Assembly: GCA_003165415.1 (NCBI GenBank)
Contig: PLUC01000079.1
Coordinates: 7,551 to 66,380, forward strand
Reading direction: 5' to 3'
Source of the DNA: Holophagaceae bacterium
GTDB taxonomy: Bacteria; Acidobacteriota; Holophagae; Holophagales; Holophagaceae
DNA length: 58,830 nt
Each line of letters begins with the position of its first letter. Position 1 is the first letter of the stretch. This document shows, piece by piece, positions 15,352-24,014 of this stretch. The notes beneath the pieces were generated by a model. The model was given only the letters and a program-made list of their open reading frames with translations, was not told the origin of the DNA and ran no database searches. Both the position numbers and the translations under genes were made by a program.

Positions 15352-17163
15352 ATGGGTTCCTTCCTCCGCTTCTTCCGTGAACATCTCAAGCGCTTCCTGC
15401 CGCTCATCATCGGCGGGAGCCTGCTGCTCACCCTGGCCGGAGCCTGCCAGGGGCTGCTCATCGGCATCCTCAGGTTCGTGTTCGAGGACAGCCTGGCCAT
15501 GGGCGGCAGCGGCACCACCGACCCCACCGGCCTGCTGGTGCGGTGGAAGGCATGGCTCGTGGCCCTGCTGCCCCCGGCCGCCCAGCTGCGCCAGGCGACC
15601 TTCCTGATCCCCACCATCCTGGTGCTGGTGTTCCTGCTGAAGGGCGTCCTCACCTACAGCGGCACCATCCTCATGGTCCGCTCCGGGGTCAAGGCCACCC
15701 TCAACCTGCGGGAGCGCCTGTTCTCGCACCTGCTGCGGCAGGAGCCGGCCTTCTTCCAGCGGCATCCGGTGGGCGAGCTGCTCCAGCGCTGCATCTCCGA
15801 TGTGGGGGCGGTGCAGGGTATCGCCTCCAACCAGTTCGCCGACGCGGTGCGCGAGCTGACCATGGCCCTGGCCATGCTGGGCACCATCCTGGTCATGAAC
15901 TGGCGCCTGTCCCTGACCCTGTTCATCGCCGGCCCCCTGGTGGTGGTGCCCATCAAGAAGCTCAGCCAGCGCATCCGCAGGATCAACCACCGCAACATGG
16001 AGGCGTCCAGCCGGCTGCTGCAGCGGCTCAAGGAAGTCTTCAGCAACATCAGGGTGGTGCTGGGCTTCGCCCGGGAACCGTTCGAGGAGGAGCGCTTCCA
16101 CCAGCAGAACAACGAGCTGTTCCGGCTGATGATGAAGTCCGCCCGGGCCCAGGCCGTGGCTCACCCGATCATGGAGCTGGTGGGCGGCCTGCTGCTGGCC
16201 GCGCTGCTGATCTACGCCTCCAGCACCATCCGCAGCGGGGGCATGACCGGGCCGGGATTCTTCGCCTACATCATCGCCGTCTATGCCTTCTACGATCCCA
16301 TCCGCCGGCTCACCAAGCTCAACAGCGAAGTCCAGGTGGCCCAGGCCAGCCTGGACCGGGTCTACTCGGTCCTGGACCGGACCTCCAAGATGCCCATGGC
16401 CGCCCACCCGGTGCCGGTGCCGGCCGAGCCCCGGAGGCTGGCCTTCGAGGACGTCCATTTCGCCTACGACGGCCGCAACGGCAAGAACGAAGTGCTGCGC
16501 GGGATCAACCTGGAGGTGCACAAGGGCGAGACCGTGGCCCTGGTGGGGGGCTCCGGCGGCGGCAAGACCACTCTGGTGAACCTGGTGCCCCGGTTCTTCG
16601 ATCCCACCTCCGGCCGGGTGACCCTGGACGGCATCGACCTGAGGGAATTCGACCCCCGGGAACTGCGCCTGCGCATCGGCATCGTCACCCAGGAGACGCT
16701 GCTGTTCATGGACTCCATCCACGACAACATCGCCTACGGCCGGCCGGCGGACCGGGCGGCCGTGGTGGCCGCGGCCACCAAGGCCCAGGCCCACGGGTTC
16801 ATCAGCGCCCTGCCCAAGGGCTACGACACCCCCCTGGCCGAGACCGGCTCCACCCTGTCCGGCGGCCAGCGCCAGCGCCTGGCCATCGCCCGGGCCCTGC
16901 TCCAGGACCCGCCCATCCTCATCCTGGACGAGGCCACCAGCGCCCTGGACACCGAAAGCGAGCGGGCGGTGCAGGAGGCCCTGGAAGTGCTCATGCAGGA
17001 CCGCACCACCCTGGTGATCGCCCACCGCCTCTCCACCATCCAGCGGGCCACCCGGATCTGCGTGCTGAACCACGGCGAGGTGGTGGAGCGGGGCCCCCAC
17101 GAGGAACTGCTGGCCGCCAAGGGCGAGTACGACCGCCTCTACCAGCTCCAGTTCCGCTCATGA
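15352..17163 (+). CDS. msbA: MsbA-type ABC exporter (lipid A/lipid flippase family)
   Basis: 603 residues, a half-transporter: six-helix membrane domain (about 1-330) fused to a nucleotide-binding domain. Walker A is GGSGGGKTTLV, the ABC signature LSGGQRQRLAIARALL, Walker B ILILDEATSALD and the H-loop VIAHRLSTI. Homodimers of this type flip lipid A or other lipids and drugs across the inner membrane using ATP. Length and the SGGMTGPGFFAYIIAVY region fit the MsbA branch, but substrate cannot be read from sequence. The next gene, queA, starts 5 bases downstream, so they share a message. Confidence 0.87.
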   Translation: MGSFLRFFREHLKRFLPLIIGGSLLLTLAGACQGLLIGILRFVFEDSLAMGGSGTTDPTGLLVRWKAWLVALLPPAAQLRQATFLIPTILVLVFLLKGVLTYSGTILMVRSGVKATLNLRERLFSHLLRQEPAFFQRHPVGELLQRCISDVGAVQGIASNQFADAVRELTMALAMLGTILVMNWRLSLTLFIAGPLVVVPIKKLSQRIRRINHRNMEASSRLLQRLKEVFSNIRVVLGFAREPFEEERFHQQNNELFRLMMKSARAQAVAHPIMELVGGLLLAALLIYASSTIRSGGMTGPGFFAYIIAVYAFYDPIRRLTKLNSEVQVAQASLDRVYSVLDRTSKMPMAAHPVPVPAEPRRLAFEDVHFAYDGRNGKNEVLRGINLEVHKGETVALVGGSGGGKTTLVNLVPRFFDPTSGRVTLDGIDLREFDPRELRLRIGIVTQETLLFMDSIHDNIAYGRPADRAAVVAAATKAQAHGFISALPKGYDTPLAETGSTLSGGQRQRLAIARALLQDPPILILDEATSALDTESERAVQEALEVLMQDRTTLVIAHRLSTIQRATRICVLNHGEVVERGPHEELLAAKGEYDRLYQLQFRS

Positions 17164-17167
17164 CCCG

Positions 17168-18226
17168 ATGAAGCGCCAGGCCTTCCACTTCCATCTGCCG
17201 CCCGGGCTGATCGCCCAGCACCCGGCCCCCGACCGGGACGGGGCCAGGCTCCTGGTGGTGGACCCGGTGGACCGGAGCATCCGCCACCGCGCCATCCGGG
17301 ACCTGCCGGAGCTGGTGCCGCCCGGCACCCTCTGCGTGCCCAACGACGTCAAGGTCCGGCACGCGCGCCTGCTGCTGCGCCGGGCCGGGGGCGGGGCCGG
17401 CGAGGCCCTGCTGCTGCGGGCCCTGCCCGACGGCTTCGAGGCCCTGGTCCGGCCCGGGGCGCGGTTGAAGCCCGGCAAGGAAGCCATGGTGGTGGACCCC
17501 GCGACCGGCGAGGTGCTGGCGGAACTGCGGGTGGAGGCGGCCCTGGAGGAAGGGCTGCGCCGGGTGCGGGTGCTGGGTCCCCGGGGCGACCTGGACTGGG
17601 ACGCGGTGGACCGCATCGGCCGGATGCCCCTTCCCCCGTACATCGCCCATCCCGCCGGGGAGGAGGACGAAGCGCGCTACCAGACCGTGTTCCGGGCCGA
17701 CCAGGGGGAGGCCGTGGCCGCCCCCACCGCCGGCCTGCACTTCACCGACGGACTCATCGCCGCCCTGCGGGACCGGGGCTGCCTCTGGCACCCGGTGCGG
17801 CTGCACGTGGGCCTGGGCACCTTCCGCCCCATGACCGCCGAGGACCTGGCGGACCACGTGATGCACGAGGAGCGCTACGAGATCCCCGAGGCCACCGCGG
17901 AGGCCCTGGAGCCGGTGCTGCGCGCCCGGACCCGCCCGCTGCTGGCGGTGGGCACCACCAGCCTGCGCACCCTGGAAGCCGCCTGGGACGGCGCCGCCCT
18001 GAAGCGCGGCGGCTCCACCCGCCTGTTCATCCAGCCCGGCTACCGGCTGCGCACCGCCGATCTCCTGCTCACCAACTTCCACCTGCCGGAGAGCACCCTG
18101 TTCGTGCTGGTCTCCGCGCTGCTGGGGGTCGAACTGGCCCAGGCGGCCTATGCCGAGGCGATCCGGGAGCAGTACCGCTTCTTCAGCTATGGCGACGCCA
18201 TGCTCATCTTGAATGCTAGACCGTAG
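17168..18226 (+). CDS. queA: S-adenosylmethionine:tRNA ribosyltransferase-isomerase
   Basis: Makes epoxyqueuosine on tRNA from preQ1-modified tRNA and SAM. 352 residues, normal length. Family marks: LIAQHPAPDRDGARLLVVD (family QxPxxxRxxSRLL), YQTVF followed by AAPTAGLHFT, LHVGLGTFRPM, VGTTSLRTLE and TNFHLPESTL. The usual NDTRVxPARL appears here as NDVKVRHARL. It is the last gene of the plus-strand run and is followed by a long hairpin at 18268-18320. Confidence 0.95.
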   Translation: MKRQAFHFHLPPGLIAQHPAPDRDGARLLVVDPVDRSIRHRAIRDLPELVPPGTLCVPNDVKVRHARLLLRRAGGGAGEALLLRALPDGFEALVRPGARLKPGKEAMVVDPATGEVLAELRVEAALEEGLRRVRVLGPRGDLDWDAVDRIGRMPLPPYIAHPAGEEDEARYQTVFRADQGEAVAAPTAGLHFTDGLIAALRDRGCLWHPVRLHVGLGTFRPMTAEDLADHVMHEERYEIPEATAEALEPVLRARTRPLLAVGTTSLRTLEAAWDGAALKRGGSTRLFIQPGYRLRTADLLLTNFHLPESTLFVLVSALLGVELAQAAYAEAIREQYRFFSYGDAMLILNARP

Positions 18227-18267
18227 GGTCCGAACAACGTTTCACATTTCGTTGGTGGTCCGGCATA

Positions 18268-18320
18268 AGGTGGCGTAACAAAATGACCTGAAAAGCACAG
18301 GTCATTTCGTAACGCCACCT
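18268..18320. terminator. Long imperfect hairpin between convergent genes
   Basis: A 23-base arm (18268-18290) pairs with 18298-18320 at 21 of 23 positions around a 7-base loop AAAAGCA. It lies after queA and reaches the stop of the convergent gene at 18319, so it can act as a bidirectional terminator, though there is no clear T-tract. Arms begin AGGTGGCGT and end ACGCCACCT. Confidence 0.7.
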
Positions 18321-18666
18321 AAAGGTAATCCATCAGCTGGCTGATGACCGGGATCTTGTGCCGCTTGCCCTTGCACGCCTGGAGCACGGACGTGACCGAA
18401 TTGCCCAGGCACCACAGCAGCCAGATGGGCAGCAGGAAGCGCACCGTGAGCAGGCCGACCATGGGGAACAGGCCCATGATCACCAGGGCCAGGCCGATGG
18501 CCACCTCCACGAAGGCCAGCAGGACCCCCTGGCGGGAATGCCAGAGCAGTTCCTCGTCCTCGCGGCAGCGCAGGTACGGAAGGAACGCCCAGGGGCCGGC
18601 ATAGCAGAGGATGAGATCCCTCAGGCGTTCACCCTGGTAGAGCGGGGCGGGAGCATCCAGCGGCAC
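18319..18666 (-). CDS. Small membrane protein (DUF4870-like)
   Basis: 115 residues from GTG 18666, which has GGAGG 8 bases upstream; the frame stays open far upstream only as a shadow of the neighbouring gene. Contains about three hydrophobic segments (LCYAGPWAFLPYL, VLLAFVEVAIGLALVIMGLF, LLTVRFLLPIWLLWCLGN) and the W-H-S-R-Q-G-x-L motif common to small DUF4870-type proteins (LLWHSRQGVLLAF). Function unknown. It starts 30 bases after the TauE gene stop on the same strand. Confidence 0.7.
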   Translation of the reverse strand: MPLDAPAPLYQGERLRDLILCYAGPWAFLPYLRCREDEELLWHSRQGVLLAFVEVAIGLALVIMGLFPMVGLLTVRFLLPIWLLWCLGNSVTSVLQACKGKRHKIPVISQLMDYL

Positions 18667-18695
18667 GGGCAAACCTCCATGGCCAGGATAACCGA

Positions 18696-19484
18696 TCACG
18701 CTCCCTTCAGGATCAGCAGCAGGGCCATGGCCACCATCAGCCCGGCAAAGCCCTGGCGCAGGCGGGGGCCGCGGATCCGCAACGCCAAAATGGCACCATA
18801 GTAGGCCCCGCACAGGAAGCCCGCCGCCACCCCGCCCAGGGCCAGCCAGGGCAGCCCGCCACCATTGCGGGCGTACACCCACACCCCCGGCAGGCCGATG
18901 GGCGCCAGCATGAGCACCAGGCTGGTGGCCTGGGCCTCGTGCTGGGGGATGCGCACCAGCCAGACCATGAGCGGAATCATGAGGATGGCGCCGCCGATGC
19001 CCAGCAGCCCGGAGGCCAGGCCCCCGGCGCAGCCGATGGCCAGGCCGGGCAGCCAGGTGCGGCCATAGGGGACCGGGACGACACTGGACGGGTGCTCGCG
19101 GGCCGGGGTCTTCTGCAGCAGGGTGCGCCCGGCCAGCAGGAGCAGGACTCCGGCGAAGCCCATGCGCAGGGCCGGTTCGGGGATCAGGTTGGCCAGGGCC
19201 GCTCCCGCCCAGACGGCGGGCAGGAACCCGCACGTGAGGGTCACCACCAGGGCCCAGTGGATGACGATGCCCATGCGCCGCATGTAGAGCACCGCGGGCA
19301 GGCCGTTGGGCAGGAGCATCGCGGCCAGGGCCGTGCCCTGGGCCTGGTGCTGGTTCAGGCCCAGCAGCAGGGCCAGCATGGGGATGAGCACCAGTGCCCC
19401 GCCGACGCCGAACAAGCCGGCGAGGATGCCGCCGCCGGCTCCCGCCACCAGGCTCCCCAACCCCGTCCACCACACTGAACCCAT
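18696..19484 (-). CDS. TauE/SafE family membrane permease
   Basis: 262 residues with about eight hydrophobic segments in two related halves, each beginning with a Gly-rich turn: GGGILAGLFGVGGALVLIPM and GGLASGLLGIGGAILMIPLM. This duplicated G-(I/L)-G-G-(A/G) pattern is the hallmark of TauE/SafE/YfcA proteins, thought to export sulfite, sulfoacetate or other sulfur anions through the inner membrane. ATG 19484 follows CTGGAGG. Substrate cannot be inferred; no sulfur genes are adjacent. Confidence 0.88.
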   Translation of the reverse strand: MGSVWWTGLGSLVAGAGGGILAGLFGVGGALVLIPMLALLLGLNQHQAQGTALAAMLLPNGLPAVLYMRRMGIVIHWALVVTLTCGFLPAVWAGAALANLIPEPALRMGFAGVLLLLAGRTLLQKTPAREHPSSVVPVPYGRTWLPGLAIGCAGGLASGLLGIGGAILMIPLMVWLVRIPQHEAQATSLVLMLAPIGLPGVWVYARNGGGLPWLALGGVAAGFLCGAYYGAILALRIRGPRLRQGFAGLMVAMALLLILKGA

Positions 19485-19546
19485 GGGAGCCTCCAGCCCA
19501 ATTTTTGCATAAATAGGGAATCCCTTCGATCACTGGGACCCGGGCG

Positions 19547-19568
19547 CCTATCGTGTTCCAATGATAGG
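19547..19568. promoter_or_regulatory. Inverted repeat CCTATC-N10-GATAGG in divergent spacer
   Basis: CCTATC at 19547-19552 mirrors GATAGG at 19563-19568 in the 102-bp space between the divergent TauE and PdeM-like genes. It lies about 19 bases before the start of the latter, so it may be an operator. No regulator is known. Confidence 0.3.
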
Positions 19569-19586
19569 GACTGGAACCGTGAAGCC

Positions 19587-20366
19587 ATGCAGATCAAGTT
19601 CTCCGAAGACGTCATTCTCGACAGCCGCCGCGCGATCCTGCTGCCCCGCCAGGAAACCCTCGTGCTGGCCGACCTGTTCCTGGGGCTGGGCGCCGCCCGG
19701 CGCAAGCGGCCGGACCCGGTGCCCAACGGCCAGCACCACGAGATCTGGGAACGCCTGCTGGGCCTGCTGGACGACACCAGGCCCAAGCGGGTGGTGCTGC
19801 TGGGCGACATCAAGCCCAACCAGGGCCACCTGGAGGACGAGGAAGGGGAGGAGCTGAGGGCCCTGTTCCAGAAGCTCCAGGGCCACGGCCGGGAGGTGAT
19901 CCAGGTGGTGGGCCATCCGGAGCGGGCCTGGGGGCCTTCCCTGGAGAACACCGGGATCCAGCCGCTGGACGCCTACCGGGTGGGCGCCAACACCCTGATG
20001 CACCGCCGCCGCATCTTCGTCTATCCCCGGCACGACCCCCCCACCGGCTTCTGGATCAACGGCGGGCTGCACCCCCTGTTCGCCCTGCCCCTGGCGGGTC
20101 CCGACGGCGGCGAGGGCTGGATCCGCTATCCCGCCTTCCTCTACACCGGGTTCGCCCTGGTGATGCCTTCCTTCGTCTCCTACGCCCAGGGGTGGGAAGT
20201 CATGCAGCCGGAGCGCCTGCCCAAGCAGGCCAGGGCCTGGAAGGTGGTGGGGGACTACCACCTGTCCCCCATCGACCTGACCGCCCTGTCCAACCCCCCG
20301 GAGTCCCAGCGCCTGGTGGTCCGTCCCCAGGCCAAGAACCGGCGCAAGGAAGTGGTCGCGGAATAA
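19587..20366 (+). CDS. PdeM-like phosphoesterase homologue lacking metal ligands
   Basis: 259 residues that follow the layout of DNA-ligase-associated (PdeM) calcineurin-type phosphoesterases: LVLADLFLGLGAARR, RVVLLGDIKPN, VIQVVGHPERA, WINGGLHPLF and RYPAFLYTGFALVMPSF. In active family members these read DLHxG, GDxxH, GNHD and GHxHP; here His is Phe, His is Pro/Asn, Asn-His is His-Pro. Two-metal catalysis looks impossible, so this is probably a non-catalytic homologue. No Lhr-type helicase or DNA ligase gene is beside it. The following gene is convergent (stops 1 base apart). Confidence 0.65.
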   Translation: MQIKFSEDVILDSRRAILLPRQETLVLADLFLGLGAARRKRPDPVPNGQHHEIWERLLGLLDDTRPKRVVLLGDIKPNQGHLEDEEGEELRALFQKLQGHGREVIQVVGHPERAWGPSLENTGIQPLDAYRVGANTLMHRRRIFVYPRHDPPTGFWINGGLHPLFALPLAGPDGGEGWIRYPAFLYTGFALVMPSFVSYAQGWEVMQPERLPKQARAWKVVGDYHLSPIDLTALSNPPESQRLVVRPQAKNRRKEVVAE

Positions 20367-20367
20367 T

Positions 20368-20808
20368 TTAACCGATCATCCGGCGGTGGTAGTTGAGCTG
20401 GCCGAGGTGGTAGCCCAGATGGTCGCAGAGGTGGAGCAGGAACAGCCCGCCCGTCACCTTCTTGCCGCCCATGGTGGAGGGGGACTCCTGGTCCAGGATG
20501 GCGGGGTCCATGGCCGTGAGGGCTTCCTCCACCGCCTTGGCCGCCGCGTCGATCTCCTGGAGCACCCGGGTCCGGGGCAGGCCCCGGGCCTCGAACTCCC
20601 AGTCGCGGTGCCGCACGTAGCCCGAATGGCCCACCTGTTCGCCCACGTAGAACTGCAGGTTCCCGGCCAGGTGCAGGGCGAGGTTGCCGCCGGGGTTGGC
20701 GATCCCCGGCAGCGTCCGCCAGAGGGAGGCGTCGTCGGGATACAACTCCACCTCGCGCCGGAGGGTGGCCAGGTCTTTGAGCAGCAAGGTCTTCAGTTCC
20801 TGGATCAT
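20368..20808 (-). CDS. DinB-family (DUF1572-like) four-helix protein
   Basis: 146 residues from ATG 20808, preceded by AAAGGAA. The chain is helical with His residues in the places of the DinB/YfiT metal site: NLALHLAGNLQFYVGEQVGH and LHLCDHLGYHLGQLNYHRRM. Family members are metal-binding proteins, some of them thiol-dependent S-transferases (bacillithiol/mycothiol), many DNA-damage induced. The reaction here is unknown. Transcribed away from the KS/AT gene. Confidence 0.75.
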   Translation of the reverse strand: MIQELKTLLLKDLATLRREVELYPDDASLWRTLPGIANPGGNLALHLAGNLQFYVGEQVGHSGYVRHRDWEFEARGLPRTRVLQEIDAAAKAVEEALTAMDPAILDQESPSTMGGKKVTGGLFLLHLCDHLGYHLGQLNYHRRMIG

Positions 20809-20990
20809 GTTCGTTCCTTTCAGGCTGGAAGCATTGTAGCAACGGCAACCGGGCGGGATTGACAATGAATAAAACATGACCTATGTTTCTGCCCTGTGAC
20901 CTTCCGGGGCGGTATGGCGGCTGACCGTGTTGTGCTTTTGAACAAGACCGACGGGATCCGCCCTGTTACCGGGTCCGCGCGGGGCGCAGC

Positions 20991-23210
20991 TTGAAGCCGG
21001 TGGCCCGCCTCGCCCAGGCGGCCGTGGTGGGGATCGGCGTCCACGGCCAGGGCCTGGCGGGCTCCGGCGCCTTCCTGGACCGGCTGTTCCGGAACCGGGA
21101 GGGTTCCCAGGCCGAGGACCGGGCCCCGGGCCTGCTGGCCCTGGCGGCGGCGGACGAGGCGCACGCCGGCGCCGGTTCCTGGGATCCCGCCCGCTCCGCT
21201 GTCTTCCTCGGCCTGGAATCAGCGCCGGGCACCGGGCTGGGCCCCCTGGCCCGGAAGCTTCAGGCCAGGTTCGGCTTCCGCGGCCAGGGTGGTGCCTGCG
21301 TCGGGGAGGACCTGGGCGCGAACCTGGCCCTCAGCGCCGCGGTCCGGCGGATCCAGGCGGGTGGGCTGGACGGCGCCCTGGTGGGCGCGATCCAGGCCTG
21401 GCCCGCCGGCCGGACCCAGCCAGCATCCGCCCCCGGCGGCCTGGCCGTGTTCCTCGCGCTCCGGCGCAAGGACGCCGCCGACCGGGACGGCGACCACATC
21501 TGGGCGGTCATGGGTTCCGGGCCGGAGCGGGACCGCAAGAGCATCCGCTTCGACCCCGCCGCCCTCTTTCCCGGCCTGGGCCAGATGGTTTCGGGCTTGC
21601 TGCAGGTGGCGGCCGGGTGCATGATGGCCGGCCACGGCGCCTGGCTCAGCCCGGAGGACGACCGCTGGGAACCCTTCCTGGACCGCAACGACGGCCTCGG
21701 CTTCATGCTGGAAGTGGAAGCTCCGGGAGGCAGACGGCTGCGCACGGACCTCTGGCGGCCGTTCCGTCCCGGGCCGGCGCCCAAGCCGCTGCTCGCGGCG
21801 CCGGAGATCTCCGCCTACGCGGGCGACAGCCTGGATGACCTGATCCAGCGGGTGCTCCTGGATGAGCCGGGCGGCCAGGGCCCGGTCCGCCTGGCGGTGG
21901 TGGCCCACGGCGAATTGGAACGCCAGCAGGTCCTGGACCGGATCCCCGGGCTGATCCAGCGCAACGGCGCGGCCGAACCATGGCTGGACCCGCAGGCCTG
22001 CTTCTGCCCGGCACCGGTCCGGGGCAAGGTCGCCTGCCTGTTCACCGTCTGCGGCTTGGGCTACCCGGGCATGGGCAGGGAGCTTCTGCTGGGGATGCCC
22101 TGCCTGCCGATGCTCATCCGCGCCTACCAGGATTTCGCCCCAGCCGACTGGGCCTACGGAGCCCACCCGGGACGGAGCGGCGACCCCCTTTACGAGCGTG
22201 CGGCCAGCCGGTTCCTGTGCCAGGCCCACGCGGCCTTCACCCGGGACCTGCTCGGGCTTTGGCCGGACCTGGCCATGGGGTTGTCCCTGGGCGAAACGGA
22301 AGCCCTGGTTGCCTACGGCGCCTGGGGTTGCTCCGAGGGCGAACAGGAACTGCCGAAACCCCGGGGGCTTTCTGCCAGGCAGGTATCCGGCACCTTCGAG
22401 GCCGCCAGGATCCACTGGGGACTGCCCGAAGGGGCCGAGGTCAGGTGGCGGAACTGGATGGTGTTCGGTCCTGTGGGCAAGGTGCTGGAGCGGGTCTCGG
22501 GCGAGGAGCGGGCCTACGTCAGCATCATCTTCTCTCTGGTCCACTGTCTGCTGGCCGGGCAGGCCGAGGCCTGCAGGAGGGTCCTGGCGGGCTGTGCGGG
22601 CATAACCGCGTTCCCCACGGGCGGTCTCGTCGAGCACACGCCGGTCATGACCGCGGTCCCGCCCCTCTGGTACCTCCAGCACCGCCGTCCCACCCGGCCG
22701 GTGCCGGGGATGACATTCTTTTCCCAGTATCTCGGTGATTCCTATGAATTGAGCGATGACCGAGTCGCCGAGGCCTTGGCCGGCCAGGCCCTGCATCCGC
22801 TGGACTTTCCCACCGCCGCATGGCGGGCGTGGGACAACGGCGTGCGCGTCTTCATCGAGCACGGTCCCCGGAACGTCCTGACCTCCGCGCTGGCGCGGCT
22901 GCTGCCCAGGCAGGAGGGGGTTTTCCTATCCCTGGACGCCCAGGGCGAGGACTCCCTCCAGCGGGCGGTCAAGGTGGCGGCGGAGCTCTGGTGCCGGGGG
23001 GTTCCGGTGGACCTGGAACGGATGCAGGCCACCCTTCGCGGGCGCCCGATCAGGCAGCCCAAGGATCCGCGGCTGGCTGTGGCCGCGAGCCTGTTCGCCG
23101 CGTCGCTGGAGCGCACCGGGACCCTGGACGGGGCCTACCAGGCCTGCCTGCGGGAAACCCACGGGCGGTTCCTGGAGTTCCTGGGGCTGCCGGGGGATGA
23201 GGGTTTCTAG
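20991..23210 (+). CDS. PfaB-like protein: degenerate ketosynthase-like domain plus acyltransferase domain
   Basis: 739 residues. The acyltransferase domain (about 345-640) has the family pattern: LFTVCGLGYPGMGRELLL (GQGxQxxxM-like), nucleophile motif MGLSLGETEAL with Ser in GxSxG, VEHTPVM carrying the catalytic His, and IEHGPRNVLTSAL. The N-terminal about 300 residues resemble a thiolase-fold ketosynthase (AAVVGIGVHGQGL start, LDGALVGAIQAW), but the nucleophile region reads CVGEDLGANLALSAAV instead of DAACASSL, so the Cys site is not preserved. Size and order match PfaB of polyunsaturated-fatty-acid synthases. No PfaA/C/D or phosphopantetheinyl transferase is in the window. Start TTG 20991 with GGGG before it is tentative. 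Stops overlap the next, convergent gene by 4 bases. Confidence 0.7.
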   Translation: MKPVARLAQAAVVGIGVHGQGLAGSGAFLDRLFRNREGSQAEDRAPGLLALAAADEAHAGAGSWDPARSAVFLGLESAPGTGLGPLARKLQARFGFRGQGGACVGEDLGANLALSAAVRRIQAGGLDGALVGAIQAWPAGRTQPASAPGGLAVFLALRRKDAADRDGDHIWAVMGSGPERDRKSIRFDPAALFPGLGQMVSGLLQVAAGCMMAGHGAWLSPEDDRWEPFLDRNDGLGFMLEVEAPGGRRLRTDLWRPFRPGPAPKPLLAAPEISAYAGDSLDDLIQRVLLDEPGGQGPVRLAVVAHGELERQQVLDRIPGLIQRNGAAEPWLDPQACFCPAPVRGKVACLFTVCGLGYPGMGRELLLGMPCLPMLIRAYQDFAPADWAYGAHPGRSGDPLYERAASRFLCQAHAAFTRDLLGLWPDLAMGLSLGETEALVAYGAWGCSEGEQELPKPRGLSARQVSGTFEAARIHWGLPEGAEVRWRNWMVFGPVGKVLERVSGEERAYVSIIFSLVHCLLAGQAEACRRVLAGCAGITAFPTGGLVEHTPVMTAVPPLWYLQHRRPTRPVPGMTFFSQYLGDSYELSDDRVAEALAGQALHPLDFPTAAWRAWDNGVRVFIEHGPRNVLTSALARLLPRQEGVFLSLDAQGEDSLQRAVKVAAELWCRGVPVDLERMQATLRGRPIRQPKDPRLAVAASLFAASLERTGTLDGAYQACLRETHGRFLEFLGLPGDEGF

Positions 23211-23929
23211 ATGGAAACTTCCTTCCGCGCCGCGGCCACCAATCCGGCCACCAGCGGGTGCGGGGCTCCCGGCCGCGAGCGCGCCTGGGGCACGAAGAGG
23301 GTACCGAAGAAGAACGGGTGCCCCCGCAACTCCAGGACCCGCACCAGGCCGTCCTCGCCCAGGCCGCTGACCATGAGGCCCCGGGCTTCGAGGAGCGGCC
23401 GGTAATCGGGATTGAGCCCATAATTGCAGTAGAACGGTTCCACCGCGCTGGCCACGGCATAGATCCCGGCCGCCCTGGACCCCGGGACCAACCGCACCGG
23501 ATGCTGCTGTCCGGCCAGGGAGCAGGTGAGGGGGGTGATGGCCAGACGGGGCGCCGAGGGGTTGGTCTCCGCGTGGTCCGCATCGGCGATGCCCAGCACG
23601 TTGCGGGTGAACTCCACGACGATGTGCTGGAAGCCTCCGCAGGTTCCCAGCAGCGGCACGAGGGCTTCACGGGCGTAGCGGATGGCCGCGAGGGCGCCTT
23701 CCATGCTGAGGTACGGGCTGCCCGGAGAAATGATGAGACCGGCATAGCGCGACAGCCGGCCGGCAGGATCCGCCGCGATCTGTTCCGTGGGCACCCATTC
23801 GAAGGCGATCGGCTCGGCACCGTGGCCCAGGGCGTCTTCGGTCATCAGGTGGGTCTTGTTGCCGGGATTCCTATCGCCGACGATGCCGATCAGGGCCGCC
23901 TGCGCTCCGCTTGGGGTCTTGGGTTCCAT
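23207..23929 (-). CDS. CTP-synthase C-terminal-region-related protein (GATase class I fold)
   Basis: 240 residues matching only the glutaminase half of PyrG: GLIISPGSPYLSMEGALAAI, nucleophile elbow LLGTCGGFQHIVVEFTRNVL (Cys kept, encoded TGC), and HPFFFGTLFVPQARSRPG. In CTP synthase the last segment is QFHPEF, so the catalytic His and Glu are Val and Gln here. A family annotated as CTP synthase C-terminal region-related (seleno)protein has this form and in some members selenocysteine at the nucleophile; this would be a Cys member (from memory). Not a functional CTP synthase since the synthetase half is absent. Divergent from a LysR gene that may control it. Confidence 0.75.
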   Translation of the reverse strand: MEPKTPSGAQAALIGIVGDRNPGNKTHLMTEDALGHGAEPIAFEWVPTEQIAADPAGRLSRYAGLIISPGSPYLSMEGALAAIRYAREALVPLLGTCGGFQHIVVEFTRNVLGIADADHAETNPSAPRLAITPLTCSLAGQQHPVRLVPGSRAAGIYAVASAVEPFYCNYGLNPDYRPLLEARGLMVSGLGEDGLVRVLELRGHPFFFGTLFVPQARSRPGAPHPLVAGLVAAARKEVSI

Positions 23930-23990
23930 GGCGCCTCCTCCTGGCGGACAGCCCCGCCATCCGCTCCGTCATCCTGGCCTGGGGCAATCC

Positions 23991-24005
23991 TTAATGTCCA
24001 GTTAA
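23991..24005. promoter_or_regulatory. Possible LysR-type box TTAA-N7-TTAA
   Basis: TTAATGTCCAGTTAA in the 85-bp divergent spacer between the GATase-like gene and the LysR gene has the T-N-A dyad type bound by LysR regulators. It ends 9 bases before the LysR start. Only one weak dyad, so tentative. Confidence 0.3.
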
Positions 24006-24014
24006 ACTATCTGC

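Noticed and set aside
14380-17100. Very long open frame (906 codons) on the minus strand
   Set aside because: It lies opposite the lipoprotein and MsbA genes, is rich in Gly/Gln/His as typical for GC-rich antisense frames, and shows no domain.
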